Shown: one piece after another, positions 8,755 to 17,395 of the stretch
Layout of the letters: each line of letters begins with the position of its first letter
Position numbering within the stretch: position 1 is the first letter of the stretch
Origin: Paraburkholderia sp. SG-MS1
GTDB lineage: Bacteria > Pseudomonadota > Gammaproteobacteria > Burkholderiales > Burkholderiaceae
Reading direction: 5' to 3'
Length of the DNA stretch: 64,000 bases
Assembly (NCBI RefSeq): GCF_012275575.1
Contig: NZ_NPIH01000274.1
Span: 22,564 to 86,563, forward strand
Translations under genes and position numbers: made by a program
The notes under the pieces: model-generated
Told to the model about the DNA's origin: nothing
The model's input: the letters and a program-made list of their open reading frames with translations, nothing else
Database searches by the model: none

Positions 8755-9444
8755 ATGTGGGTTTTAATCGGCGTGCCGATCGTCGTAATCGGCTTCGCAT
8801 TGCGCTTTAACGCGCTACTCGTGGTGACCATTGCGGGGGTCGCCACCGGCGTGGCCGGCGGCCTGCAGCCGGTGGAAATCGTCAGCGCCTTCGGCAAGGC
8901 GTTCGCGGATAACCGCTACATGGGCCTGATCTGGCTCACGCTGCCGGTGATCGCGCTGCTCGAACGCAACGGCCTGAAGGAACAGGCGCGGCACCTGATT
9001 TCGCGCCTTCACGCCGCCACCACCGGCCGCGTGCTGATGCTCTATTTCGTGATTCGTCAGGTCACGGCCGCGCTCGGGCTCACGTCGCTCGGCGGTCACG
9101 CGCAAATGGTGCGTCCGCTGATCGCGCCGATGGCTGAAGCAGCCGCCGCGAATCGCTACGGCGAATTGCCCGATGCGGTGCGCCAGCAGATTCGCGCCAA
9201 CGCGTCGGCGGTCGACAACATCGCGGTGTTCTTCGGCGAAGACATTTTCATCGCGATCCAGTCGATCCTGCTGATCAAAGGCTTTCTCGAACAGAACGGC
9301 ATCGTGGTCGAACCGCTGCACGTGTCGGTATGGGCGATTCCTACCGCCGTCGCCGCGCTCGTGATTCACATGGTTCGGCTCATGCTGCTCGACCGCAACC
9401 TGTCGCACAAAATGAATACATTGGGCGGGGGCGCCGCGCAATGA
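8755..9444 (+). CDS. DUF969 family membrane protein
   Basis: 229 residues with several hydrophobic segments, starting MWVLIGVPIVVIGFALRFN. The start ATG 8755 has AAGGAG seven bases upstream; the longer frame to 8647 is excluded on this basis. The protein has the LTSLGGHAQMVRPLIAPM segment (about 115-132) seen in this family and no known catalytic motif. It overlaps the next gene by ATGA (9441-9444), so the two are translationally coupled and are probably two halves of one membrane transporter. The substrate is not established from sequence. Confidence 0.8.
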   Translation: MWVLIGVPIVVIGFALRFNALLVVTIAGVATGVAGGLQPVEIVSAFGKAFADNRYMGLIWLTLPVIALLERNGLKEQARHLISRLHAATTGRVLMLYFVIRQVTAALGLTSLGGHAQMVRPLIAPMAEAAAANRYGELPDAVRQQIRANASAVDNIAVFFGEDIFIAIQSILLIKGFLEQNGIVVEPLHVSVWAIPTAVAALVIHMVRLMLLDRNLSHKMNTLGGGAAQ

Positions 9445-10394
9445 CGATCAAACTCGAATCCCTCTATATGCTGGCCGGTTTGATGTTTGCCGCGTTCGCG
9501 CTCTTCAATTTGCAAGACCGTTCCAATCCGCGCCGCGTCGTCAATTTTCTATTCTGGGGCATCTACGCGATCACGTTCATGTTCGGCGGAGAACTGCCGC
9601 ACTTCGTGATGGGCTGCCTCGCCATCGCGCTCGCGCTGATCGCCGGTTCCGGCAGGCTCGGCAAAGGCCGCGCGGACAGCAACAGCGAAGCGGCCGCCGC
9701 GCGCCGCGAAGCCAATGCGCAGCGCTTTGGCAGCAAGCTGTTCATTCCCGCGCTGCTGATTCCGGTCATTACGCTGCTCGGCACATTGACGCTGAAATAC
9801 GCACCGTTCGTCGAAACGAAGAACGTCACGCTGATTTCGCTCGTAATGGGCACGCTCGTCGCGTTCGTCACGGCGCTGTTCATGCTGCGCGATTCGCCGG
9901 TGCACGCGCTCAAGGACGCACGGCACACGATGGACACCGTCGGCTGGGCCGCGATCCTGCCGCAGATGCTCGCCGCGCTCGGCGCACTGTTCGCGATTGC
10001 CGGCGTTGGCCACGTGGTATCGGATCTCGTGAAAACGTGGATTCCGGTCGACTCCGCATTCGCGGTGGTCGCGGCGTACACCTTCGGTATGGCGATCTTC
10101 ACGATGATCATGGGCAACGCGTTCGCCGCATTTCCGGTGATGACCGCCGGCATCGGCCTGCCGTTGATCGTGCATCAATTCAACGGCAACCCCGCGATTC
10201 TTGGCGCGATCGGCATGCTGTGCGGCTTTTGCGGCACCTTGATGACGCCGATGGCCGCGAACTTCAATATCGTGCCGGCGGCGCTGCTGGAGCTGAAAGA
10301 CCAGAACGGCGTGATCAAAGCGCAATGGCCGACCGCTTTACTATTGCTGATCGTCAATACCATACTGTTGTATATGCTCGTATTCCGCTTCTGA
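9441..10394 (+). CDS. DUF979 family membrane protein
   Basis: 317 residues with about nine hydrophobic segments and a charged, low-hydrophobicity insert at about residues 73-98. The C-terminal half contains the conserved-looking GNAFAAFPVMTAGIGLP (about 229-245) and GFCGTLMTPMAANFNIVPAA, which resemble the permease half of DctM/gluconate-like transporters. ATG 9441 overlaps the DUF969 stop. From my knowledge of the families, DUF969 and DUF979 genes are usually paired, often near pyroglutamyl-peptidase or 5-oxoproline genes; here the third gene is DUF2891 instead. Confidence 0.8.
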   Translation: MTIKLESLYMLAGLMFAAFALFNLQDRSNPRRVVNFLFWGIYAITFMFGGELPHFVMGCLAIALALIAGSGRLGKGRADSNSEAAAARREANAQRFGSKLFIPALLIPVITLLGTLTLKYAPFVETKNVTLISLVMGTLVAFVTALFMLRDSPVHALKDARHTMDTVGWAAILPQMLAALGALFAIAGVGHVVSDLVKTWIPVDSAFAVVAAYTFGMAIFTMIMGNAFAAFPVMTAGIGLPLIVHQFNGNPAILGAIGMLCGFCGTLMTPMAANFNIVPAALLELKDQNGVIKAQWPTALLLLIVNTILLYMLVFRF

Positions 10395-10405
10395 GGAGCC
10401 TGCCG

Positions 10406-11416
10406 ATGACCGTTCAACTCACTCGCGAAATCGCGTCCCGTTTCGCCAATCTCGCGCTCGCTCACCTCACACGCGAGTATCCGAACAAGCTGACGCACTC
10501 GCTCGCCGGACCGCAGGACGTGCAAGGTCCGCGAGCTTTGCATCCGATCTTCTACGGCAGCTACGACTGGCATTCGTGCGTGCACGGTTACTGGCTGATC
10601 CTGCACCTGCTGGAGCGCTTTCCCGATCTGCCAGAGGCCGCGCGCATCATCGCGGTGGTCGACGAGCATTTCACCGACGCCAACGTGGCCGGCGAACTCG
10701 CGTATCTCGAGCAGCCGCACAACCGCGGTTTCGAACGGCCATATGGCTGGGCCTGGCTGCTCGCGCTCAGCGCGCAGCTGCACTCGTTGAAACTCGCGGA
10801 CGCGACGCGCTGGTCGAAAACGTTCGCGCCGCTCACCGGGTTTTTCGTCGAACGCTTCGAGGAATTTTTGCCGAAGGCGACTTACCCGCTACGCGTGGGC
10901 ACGCACTTCAACATGGCGTTCGCGCTTGCGCTCACGCTGGATTTTGCGCGCCAGACTTCACACAGCTCGCTCGAAGCGCTGCTCGTCAGCACCGCGGAGC
11001 GCTGGTTTCTGAACGACGTCGCGTGCCAGGCCTGGGAGCCGGCCGGCGACGAGTTCCTCTCGCCCTCGCTGATGGAAGCGGAGTTGATGCGCCGCGTGCT
11101 GCCGGCCGCGCAATTCGTCGACTGGCTCGGGCGCTTTTTGCCGGATCTCGGTGCGAAGAAACCCGCGACGCTGTTCGAACCGGTGAGCGTGACCGATCGC
11201 AGCGACGGCAAGATCGCGCACCTGGACGGCCTGAATCTGAGCCGTGCGTGGTGCCAGCGCTCGCTCGCGCGAGCGCTGCCCGCGGGCGACGTTCGCCGGA
11301 CCGTGCTGTGCGATACCGCCGAGCGTCATCTGCAAAGCGCGTTGCCTCATGTGGCCGGTGACTATATGGGCGAGCACTGGCTAGGTACTTTCGCGACGCT
11401 TGCTCTGGAGGCTTGA
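10406..11416 (+). CDS. DUF2891 family protein
   Basis: 336 residues, soluble, no signal peptide. The start ATG 10406 follows GAGGAG by about 7 bases and lies 11 bases after the DUF979 stop, so it is in the same operon. Visible features are FYGSYDWHSCVHGYW (about 49-63), FNMAFALALTLDFAR and GEHWLGTFATLAL at the end; the spacing of aromatic and His residues suggests an (alpha/alpha)6-barrel enzyme. No function is known to me for the family. Its link with a membrane pair suggests an enzyme acting on the transported compound. Confidence 0.78.
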   Translation: MTVQLTREIASRFANLALAHLTREYPNKLTHSLAGPQDVQGPRALHPIFYGSYDWHSCVHGYWLILHLLERFPDLPEAARIIAVVDEHFTDANVAGELAYLEQPHNRGFERPYGWAWLLALSAQLHSLKLADATRWSKTFAPLTGFFVERFEEFLPKATYPLRVGTHFNMAFALALTLDFARQTSHSSLEALLVSTAERWFLNDVACQAWEPAGDEFLSPSLMEAELMRRVLPAAQFVDWLGRFLPDLGAKKPATLFEPVSVTDRSDGKIAHLDGLNLSRAWCQRSLARALPAGDVRRTVLCDTAERHLQSALPHVAGDYMGEHWLGTFATLALEA

Positions 11417-11658
11417 TTGATGAGTTTTTTGGGGCAGCGGTGTGGCGCTCTCGCCTGATTTTTTGAGGCCTTATTGACGGGCCTTATTCGAACCCGGACG
11501 GCTCGCATACCCCCTCAGCAATACAATAGCGGCGCCGTTAGCATGAAACGGCTTTCACAACATCAACCGCTTCGCGCCACGTGCGCCGCTTATCGATTGG
11601 CAACCCGATCGCAAGCCGCCGACCGTATCAGAGCCGATCGGCCGACCGGCTCCCTGCC

Positions 11659-12093
11659 TCACTGCCCCGTCAGCTTCTTCGGCTTCGGCGGCGTCTGCAC
11701 CTTGTTGTACTGGAACTGGGGCGTCGCCTTCAACGCAGCCTTGGACGCGCCTGCCAGATAGAAATTGCCGTCATGAATATCGAGCGCGGCGATCGGCACG
11801 GCGACGTCATGCGACGCGACGCCGAGGAAGCCGCCGGCGGACACGATCGCTGCCGACAGCGAACCGTCCGGCGCGACCACCAGGTCACGCACCGTGCCGA
11901 TCTTTTCGTTCTGATCGTTGTAGACGGCCTTGCCGAGAATGCTCTTCTTCACGCTCCAGCCGCTCAGCAGCGCATTCGACTGTTCGACCGTGACGCTCAG
12001 CGTCTGTGTGCCGGCGACCTGCGCCTGCGCACCCAGACTGGTTGCAGCTACCGCGACTACGACAACAAGTTTGCCCAACGTCATCTCATTCAC
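11659..12093 (-). CDS. Secreted PRC-barrel domain protein
   Basis: 144 residues. A signal peptide (about residues 1-25, ending GAQAQ) is followed by a PRC-barrel domain with GKAVYNDQNEKIGTVRDLVV (about 53-72) and a second strand group with SHDVAVPI. It is predicted to be periplasmic. Such proteins are common, abundant and poorly characterised in Burkholderia. A 14-base palindrome (CAGCGCATGCGCTG, 12115-12128) lies just upstream of the start and could be a regulatory site. The gene is divergent from polB. Confidence 0.8.
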   Translation of the reverse strand: MNEMTLGKLVVVVAVAATSLGAQAQVAGTQTLSVTVEQSNALLSGWSVKKSILGKAVYNDQNEKIGTVRDLVVAPDGSLSAAIVSAGGFLGVASHDVAVPIAALDIHDGNFYLAGASKAALKATPQFQYNKVQTPPKPKKLTGQ

Positions 12094-12293
12094 TCCGTTC
12101 TTAGTAGACTTGACCAGCGCATGCGCTGCGCCGAGGGAATCGCTGCAGCACGATCATACAGATAGCGCCGCGAGGCTGCAGTGAGGGTGGGTCGTGGATG
12201 CCGCGTTCGAGAGGCGCGTCGTGGGTCGGCACCGCCCGGCGCGCATGGCGGTAAAATTGCGCGAGGCGATGACGCCCGTTTAAAGGTGGAAGT

Positions 12294-14660
12294 TTGACTG
12301 AGCTTGAGCAGGGTTTCATATTGACCCGACATTGGCGGGACACGCCCGCCGGCACGGAGATCGATTTCTGGCTGGCAACAGACGGCGGGCCCCGTCACAT
12401 CCGCTTGCGGCCTCAGCCATCGGTCGCATTCATTCCCGCCGAACACCGCGAGCGCGCCGAAACGATCCTGCACCGCGACATGCCGCTCGATCTGCGTCCA
12501 CTCGAACTGCGCGACTTCCAGCATAGGCCGGTGATGGGGCTTTACTGCTCGCAATACCGGCAATTGACGGGCTTCGAGAAACGCCTGAAACAAGGCGGCG
12601 TGGACGTCTACGAAGCCGATATCTTCCCGCCCGAGCGCTACATGATGGAGCGCTTCATCACCGCGCCGGTGTGGTTCAGCGGCGAGTCGCAAGCGGGCGG
12701 CCCGCTGCTGAACTGCGAGTTGAAACCGGCCACGAACTATCGTCCGCCGTTGAAACTCGTCTCGCTCGACATCGAAACCAGCGCGCATGCCGAGCTTTAT
12801 TCAATCGCGCTCGAAGGCTGCGGACAACGCCAGGTGTACATGCTCGGACCGCCGAACGGCGATGCAAGCGGGCTCGACTTCGAACTCGAGTACTGCGAAA
12901 CCCGCGCCCAGTTGCTCGAAAAACTGAACCTGTGGATGGAGCGGCACGACCCCGATGCCATCATCGGCTGGAATCTCGTGCAGTTCGATCTGCGTGTATT
13001 GCAGCAGCATGCCGAACAATATCGCGTACCGCTGCGGCTCGGGCGCGGCAGTACGGTGATGGAGTGGCGCGAACACGGCCTCACGCGCAATCACTTCTTT
13101 GCCGGTGCCGCGGGACGGCTGATCATCGACGGTATCGAGGCGCTGCGTTCCGCGACGTGGAGCTTTCCGTCATTCAGTCTCGAACACGTGGCGCGCGCGG
13201 TGCTCGGCGAGGGCAAGGCCATCGACAACCCGTATCAGCGCATGGATGAAATCCAGCGCCGCTTCGACGAGGACAAGCCCGCGCTCGCACGTTACAACCT
13301 GAAGGACTGCGAGCTGGTCACGCGCATCTTTGCGAAGACCGAGCTGCTGCCGTTCCTGCTGGAACGCGCGACCGTGACCGGCCTGCCCGCGGATCGCAGC
13401 GGCGGCTCGGTCGCGGCCTTCACGCATCTGTACATGCCGCGCATGCACCGGCAAGGCTACGTCGCGCCCAATCTCGGCGATGTCGCGGGCGCGGCGAGCC
13501 CGGGCGGCTTCGTGATGGACTCCCGGCCCGGCCTGTACGATTCGGTACTCGTGCTCGACTACAAGAGCCTGTATCCGTCGATCATCCGCACCTTTCTGAT
13601 CGACCCGCTCGGTCTCGTGGAAGGCATGCTGAACCCCAGCGACGAGCACTCCGTGCCGGGCTTTCTCGGCGCACGCTTCTCACGCACGCGCCATTGCCTG
13701 CCATCGATCGTCGCGCAAGTGTGGCAAGGCCGCGAAAGCGCCAAACGCGAGCACAACAAGCCGCTTTCGCAAGCGCTGAAGATCATCATGAACGCGTTTT
13801 ACGGCGTGCTCGGCTCTACCGGTTGTCGCTTCTTCGACCCGCGTCTGGCGTCGTCGATCACGATGCGCGGCCACGAAATCATGCACACCACGCGCGAGCT
13901 GATCCAGGCCGAGGGCTATGAGGTCATCTACGGCGACACGGATTCGACCTTCGTGTGGCTCAAACATGCGCACAGCGAAGAAGACGCCGGCCGCATTGGC
14001 CGCGCACTCGTCGAGCAGATCAACGCATGGTGGCGAGAGAACCTGCGCGCGCGGTTCGGGCTCGACAGCGCGCTCGAGTTGCAGTTCGAGCGGCACTATC
14101 GGCGCTTTTTCATGCCGACCGTTCGCGGCGCGGAGGAAGGCAGCAAGAAACGCTATGCGGGGCTCACGGTATTGCCCGACGGCGGCGAGGAGATCGTCTA
14201 CAAAGGACTCGAAACCGTGCGCACGGATTGGACGCCGCTCGCGCAGCGGTTTCAGCAGGCGCTATACGGACGCATATTCAGGCAGCAGCCGTATCAGGAC
14301 TACGTGCGCGACTATGTGCGCGACACGCTCGACGGCAAGCTCGACGATCAGCTCGTCTATCGCAAGCGCCTGCGCAGAGCGCTCGGCGAATACGAACGCA
14401 ACGTGCCGCCGCATGTGCGCGCGGCGCGCGTCGCCGATGAGTTCAACCGTAGCCAGGGGCGCCCGCTGCAATACCAGAACGGCGGCTGGATCAGCTACGT
14501 GATGACGGTGGCCGGTCCCGAACCACTGGAAACGCTGCGCTCGGCAATCGACTACGAACACTATCTGACGCGGCAATTGCAGCCCGTCGCCGATGCCATT
14601 CTGCCGCTGCTGCGCGATGACTTCACGACGCTGCTGTCGGGGCAAAGGCAGTTGTTCTGA
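12294..14660 (+). CDS. polB: DNA polymerase II (family B)
   Basis: 788 residues, close to the 783 of E. coli PolB. Exonuclease motifs are SLDIETS (157-163, D159/E161), GWNLVQFDLRVL (225-236) and YNLKDC (334-339). Polymerase motif A is DYKSLYPSII (422-431), motif B KIIMNAFYG (496-504) and motif C YGDTDS (546-551); KKRYAGL follows. All catalytic aspartates are present. The start is a TTG at 12294 with AAAGGTGGA just upstream. The product performs translesion and restart synthesis; no LexA-type CTGT-N8-ACAG box was seen in the 200 bases upstream, so SOS control is not evident. Confidence 0.95.
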   Translation: MTELEQGFILTRHWRDTPAGTEIDFWLATDGGPRHIRLRPQPSVAFIPAEHRERAETILHRDMPLDLRPLELRDFQHRPVMGLYCSQYRQLTGFEKRLKQGGVDVYEADIFPPERYMMERFITAPVWFSGESQAGGPLLNCELKPATNYRPPLKLVSLDIETSAHAELYSIALEGCGQRQVYMLGPPNGDASGLDFELEYCETRAQLLEKLNLWMERHDPDAIIGWNLVQFDLRVLQQHAEQYRVPLRLGRGSTVMEWREHGLTRNHFFAGAAGRLIIDGIEALRSATWSFPSFSLEHVARAVLGEGKAIDNPYQRMDEIQRRFDEDKPALARYNLKDCELVTRIFAKTELLPFLLERATVTGLPADRSGGSVAAFTHLYMPRMHRQGYVAPNLGDVAGAASPGGFVMDSRPGLYDSVLVLDYKSLYPSIIRTFLIDPLGLVEGMLNPSDEHSVPGFLGARFSRTRHCLPSIVAQVWQGRESAKREHNKPLSQALKIIMNAFYGVLGSTGCRFFDPRLASSITMRGHEIMHTTRELIQAEGYEVIYGDTDSTFVWLKHAHSEEDAGRIGRALVEQINAWWRENLRARFGLDSALELQFERHYRRFFMPTVRGAEEGSKKRYAGLTVLPDGGEEIVYKGLETVRTDWTPLAQRFQQALYGRIFRQQPYQDYVRDYVRDTLDGKLDDQLVYRKRLRRALGEYERNVPPHVRAARVADEFNRSQGRPLQYQNGGWISYVMTVAGPEPLETLRSAIDYEHYLTRQLQPVADAILPLLRDDFTTLLSGQRQLF

Positions 14661-14714
14661 CGCGGTGTCAGCATCGGGCGGGGCGCGACCCGATCAACCA
14701 CGAGGAGTCGAAAG

Positions 14715-15680
14715 TTGACGACAGCAAGCGGACAGCAGAACCACGCGCAAACTGCGGCGAGCCGCGTGTTCGCAAACGATGCACTCAGTCTCGGGCTCAC
14801 GCTGCCGCTGCTGCGCGCCGGCACCATCGTCGCCGATTTCGACGAGCAGTTGACGCTTGCGCGGCTCGCCGACGAACGCGGCTTTCGCGCGCTCTGGGTC
14901 CGCGACGTGCCGTTGAACAGCGCCGACTATCCGGACCCGGTCGGCCACCTCGACCCGTGGGCCCTGCTCGGCGCACTTGCCGTCCACACACAGCGTATCG
15001 CGCTCGTGAGCGGCGCGATCGTGCTGACGCTGCGCCATCCGTTGCATATCGCCAAGGCGGCGCTGTCCGTCGACATGCTCAGTCACGGCCGCTTCATTCT
15101 AGGACTGGGCTCCGGCGACCGCCCGCCGGAATACGCAGCCTTTGGCCGCGCCCCGGATGAACGGCGCGAACTGTATCGACGACATTGGGACACACTGGCG
15201 GCCGCGCTCGGCAAGCCGTCTCGCGTGATTCCCGATCGTGCGCCCGAAGGCGCGCCGACTTTCCAGCTACTGCCCGATAGTGCGAATACCGTGCCGCTGC
15301 TGGCGGTCGGCTCGGGCGGCCAGAGCGTCGATTGGATCGCACGGCACTCGCTGGGGTGGATGACTTATCATCGCGAGCCCGATGCACAGCGCGCGCGTTA
15401 TAACATGTGGCGCGCCGCGGTCGAACGCGCGGCGCCCACTGCGTTTCGCGCATTCGGCGTGGCGATGCGGCTCGACCTCAGCCGCGATCCACATGAGCCG
15501 GCGCGGCCCGTCACATTAGGCTATCGAACCGGCCGGCGCGCATTGGTCGGCATCCTCAACGACATGCGCGCCGGCGGCACGCATCACGTGACGTTCAACC
15601 TTGCATCGGAGCGCCCGGCCGCCGACGTGATCGAAGAACTCGCGCACGACGTGTTGCCGCTATTGCAGCCGGAACCCTAA
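14715..15680 (+). CDS. LLM-class flavin-dependent oxidoreductase
   Basis: 321 residues of the bacterial luciferase-like monooxygenase barrel. Typical segments are FRALWVRDVPL (about 56-66), IALVSGAIVLTLRHPLHIAKAA and the flavin-phosphate loop SHGRFILGLGSGDRPPEY (about 125-142). It starts with TTG at 14715, seven bases after GAGGAG, 55 bases downstream of polB and probably co-transcribed with it. It uses reduced FMN from a separate reductase; the substrate is unknown. The long C-terminal part resembles a family annotated as luciferase-type oxidoreductases. Confidence 0.85.
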   Translation: MTTASGQQNHAQTAASRVFANDALSLGLTLPLLRAGTIVADFDEQLTLARLADERGFRALWVRDVPLNSADYPDPVGHLDPWALLGALAVHTQRIALVSGAIVLTLRHPLHIAKAALSVDMLSHGRFILGLGSGDRPPEYAAFGRAPDERRELYRRHWDTLAAALGKPSRVIPDRAPEGAPTFQLLPDSANTVPLLAVGSGGQSVDWIARHSLGWMTYHREPDAQRARYNMWRAAVERAAPTAFRAFGVAMRLDLSRDPHEPARPVTLGYRTGRRALVGILNDMRAGGTHHVTFNLASERPAADVIEELAHDVLPLLQPEP

Positions 15681-15696
15681 CGCCGCGCGTCTGCTT

Positions 15697-17166
15697 CTAG
15701 ATCTTCTCCAGTTCGAGCCCCTTCGTGCGCGGCCCCATCAAACCGATCGCCAGCATCACGATCAACATCGCACCGGCGATGAACACGAACACGCCGGTCG
15801 TGCCGAAGTGCTTCAACACCGCCGCGATCAGAAAGGCCGTGAAGATCGCCGAAAACCGGCTCCACGAATAAACGAAGCCCACCGCGCGTGCGCGGATGCT
15901 GGTCGGAAAGAGTTCGGTCTGATACGCGTGGTAGCTGTACGAAATGATGTTGCCCGCAAGCGTCAGACACACGCCGAGACTCACCAGCAGCACCGCGCCC
16001 GACGCCTGACTGAACCACAGCCCGCAGACGATGTTCACGCCGGCCATCACGACGATCACCGTCTTGCGCTCGAAGCGGTCGCCGATGAAGAGGCCGATGA
16101 CGGGACCGAGCGGCGCGGCCAGCGCAATCATGCTCGAATACATGAGGCTCGTCGTGATCGTGATGCCCTGCTTGATCAACAGTGTCGGCACCCAGTTCGC
16201 GAAGCCATAGAAGCCCACGGTCTGGAAGATGTTGAAGAGAGTCATCATTAGCGTGCGGCTTCGATACGGCGGCACCCACATATCGCGGAAGCTGCCGCGC
16301 GGCGTAACCGGCAGCGGCGGTGCGGGCGGCGGCAACTCGCGGCCGTACTCGCGGCGCACCTTCGCTTCGAGCGCGCTCATCACGCGGTCCGCTTCGGCGA
16401 GACGCCCCTGCTGCGCGAGCCAACGCGGGCTTTCCGGCAGCGCGCGACGAATCCACCAGACGAACAGCGCGCCGTGCGCGCCGATGAGCACGACCCAACG
16501 CCAGCCGTCGAGACCGAATAGCGTGCGCGGCACGAGCAGAAACGACAGAAACGCGACCACCGGCACCGCCGTGAAGCCGACCGCCTGCTCGCACGCGAAC
16601 GCGCGGCCGCGAATCTGCTTGGGTACCAGCTCGGAGATATACGTGCCGATCGTTACCAGTTCGACGCCGATACCGACGCCCGCGACGAAGCGCCAGAAAT
16701 TCAGGCCAGTGGCCGTTTCCTGAAAGGCCATCACGACGTTGGCCGCTGTATACCAGAGCAGCGAATACGTGAAAACGGCGCGGCGTCCGAAGCGATCGGC
16801 CAGAAAGCCACAGGCGATCGTGCCGATAAAGAGGCCGCTGAACAGAGCGGCAATGAAACTCGCGACGCCGGTCGAGCCGAACAGACCGTGCGTCGTCGCG
16901 CTCAGCAAGCCGCTCTTGACGAGACCTGGCGCGACATAACCGGAGTACAGCAGATCGTAGAGTTCGAAGAAGAAGCCGAGGCTCAGCAGCACTACCAGCT
17001 TCCAGATGGAACGCGTGGCGGGCAGCCTGTCGAGGCGCGCCGAAATGCTGCCGGCGTCGAGCGGCACGGTGGCCGTGGTGTCGGAAGGTGTGTCGCCGAA
17101 AATGCTGGAACGCGTCACGCCGCCGCCGTTGCGTGCGACGGAGTCGGCGTGATCTGGGGAAGCCAT
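15697..17166 (-). CDS. MFS transporter (metabolite:H+ symporter type)
   Basis: 489 residues with 12 predicted membrane segments and the loop motif LADRFGRRAVF (about 122-132). The segment RWVVLIGAHGALFVWWIRRALPESPRWL has the PESPRWL motif typical of the sugar/aromatic acid symporter branch. AAGGAGA precedes ATG 17166. The 5' leader contains two copies of a hairpin repeat. It is downstream of the aconitase-like gene on the same strand, which suggests uptake of a tricarboxylic or related acid used by that enzyme. Confidence 0.87.
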   Translation of the reverse strand: MASPDHADSVARNGGGVTRSSIFGDTPSDTTATVPLDAGSISARLDRLPATRSIWKLVVLLSLGFFFELYDLLYSGYVAPGLVKSGLLSATTHGLFGSTGVASFIAALFSGLFIGTIACGFLADRFGRRAVFTYSLLWYTAANVVMAFQETATGLNFWRFVAGVGIGVELVTIGTYISELVPKQIRGRAFACEQAVGFTAVPVVAFLSFLLVPRTLFGLDGWRWVVLIGAHGALFVWWIRRALPESPRWLAQQGRLAEADRVMSALEAKVRREYGRELPPPAPPLPVTPRGSFRDMWVPPYRSRTLMMTLFNIFQTVGFYGFANWVPTLLIKQGITITTSLMYSSMIALAAPLGPVIGLFIGDRFERKTVIVVMAGVNIVCGLWFSQASGAVLLVSLGVCLTLAGNIISYSYHAYQTELFPTSIRARAVGFVYSWSRFSAIFTAFLIAAVLKHFGTTGVFVFIAGAMLIVMLAIGLMGPRTKGLELEKI

Positions 17167-17182
17167 GTCATTTGTCTCCTTT

Positions 17183-17276
17183 GTCGACTGGAGTTGGCGC
17201 TTTAGCGCCTACTCCAGTCCCATGCAAAGCTGTCGACTGGAGTTGCCGCTTTAGCGCCTACTCCAGTCCCATGCAA
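17183..17276. repeat. Tandem duplicated 45-base hairpin repeat in the MFS leader
   Basis: Copies at 17183-17227 and 17232-17276, separated by 4 bases (49-base period), differ at one position only. Each copy holds an inverted repeat: CTGGAGT ... ACTCCAG enclosing GGCGCTTTAGCGCC. In the second copy one inner stem base is changed (GCCGCTTTAGCGCC). The first copy starts directly next to the Shine-Dalgarno sequence of the MFS gene. Confidence 0.9.
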
Positions 17277-17395
17277 CCTGAATGCTCGTAATACCGGCGA
17301 AAAATAAGGTTCGCCGAAACCGGTCTGACGCCGGCCTTTCGTAAGTTCGCGCGTCGCACGCACCACGATGCCGGCTCCAGGGTCCGGCCAGCATT

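Noticed and set aside
11474..11500. TTCGAACCC motif resembling a tRNA T-loop
   Set aside because: No acceptor, D or anticodon stems could be built around it.
11581..12165. Plus-strand frame over the PRC-barrel gene
   Set aside because: Antisense shadow; the minus-strand gene has a clean signal peptide and domain.
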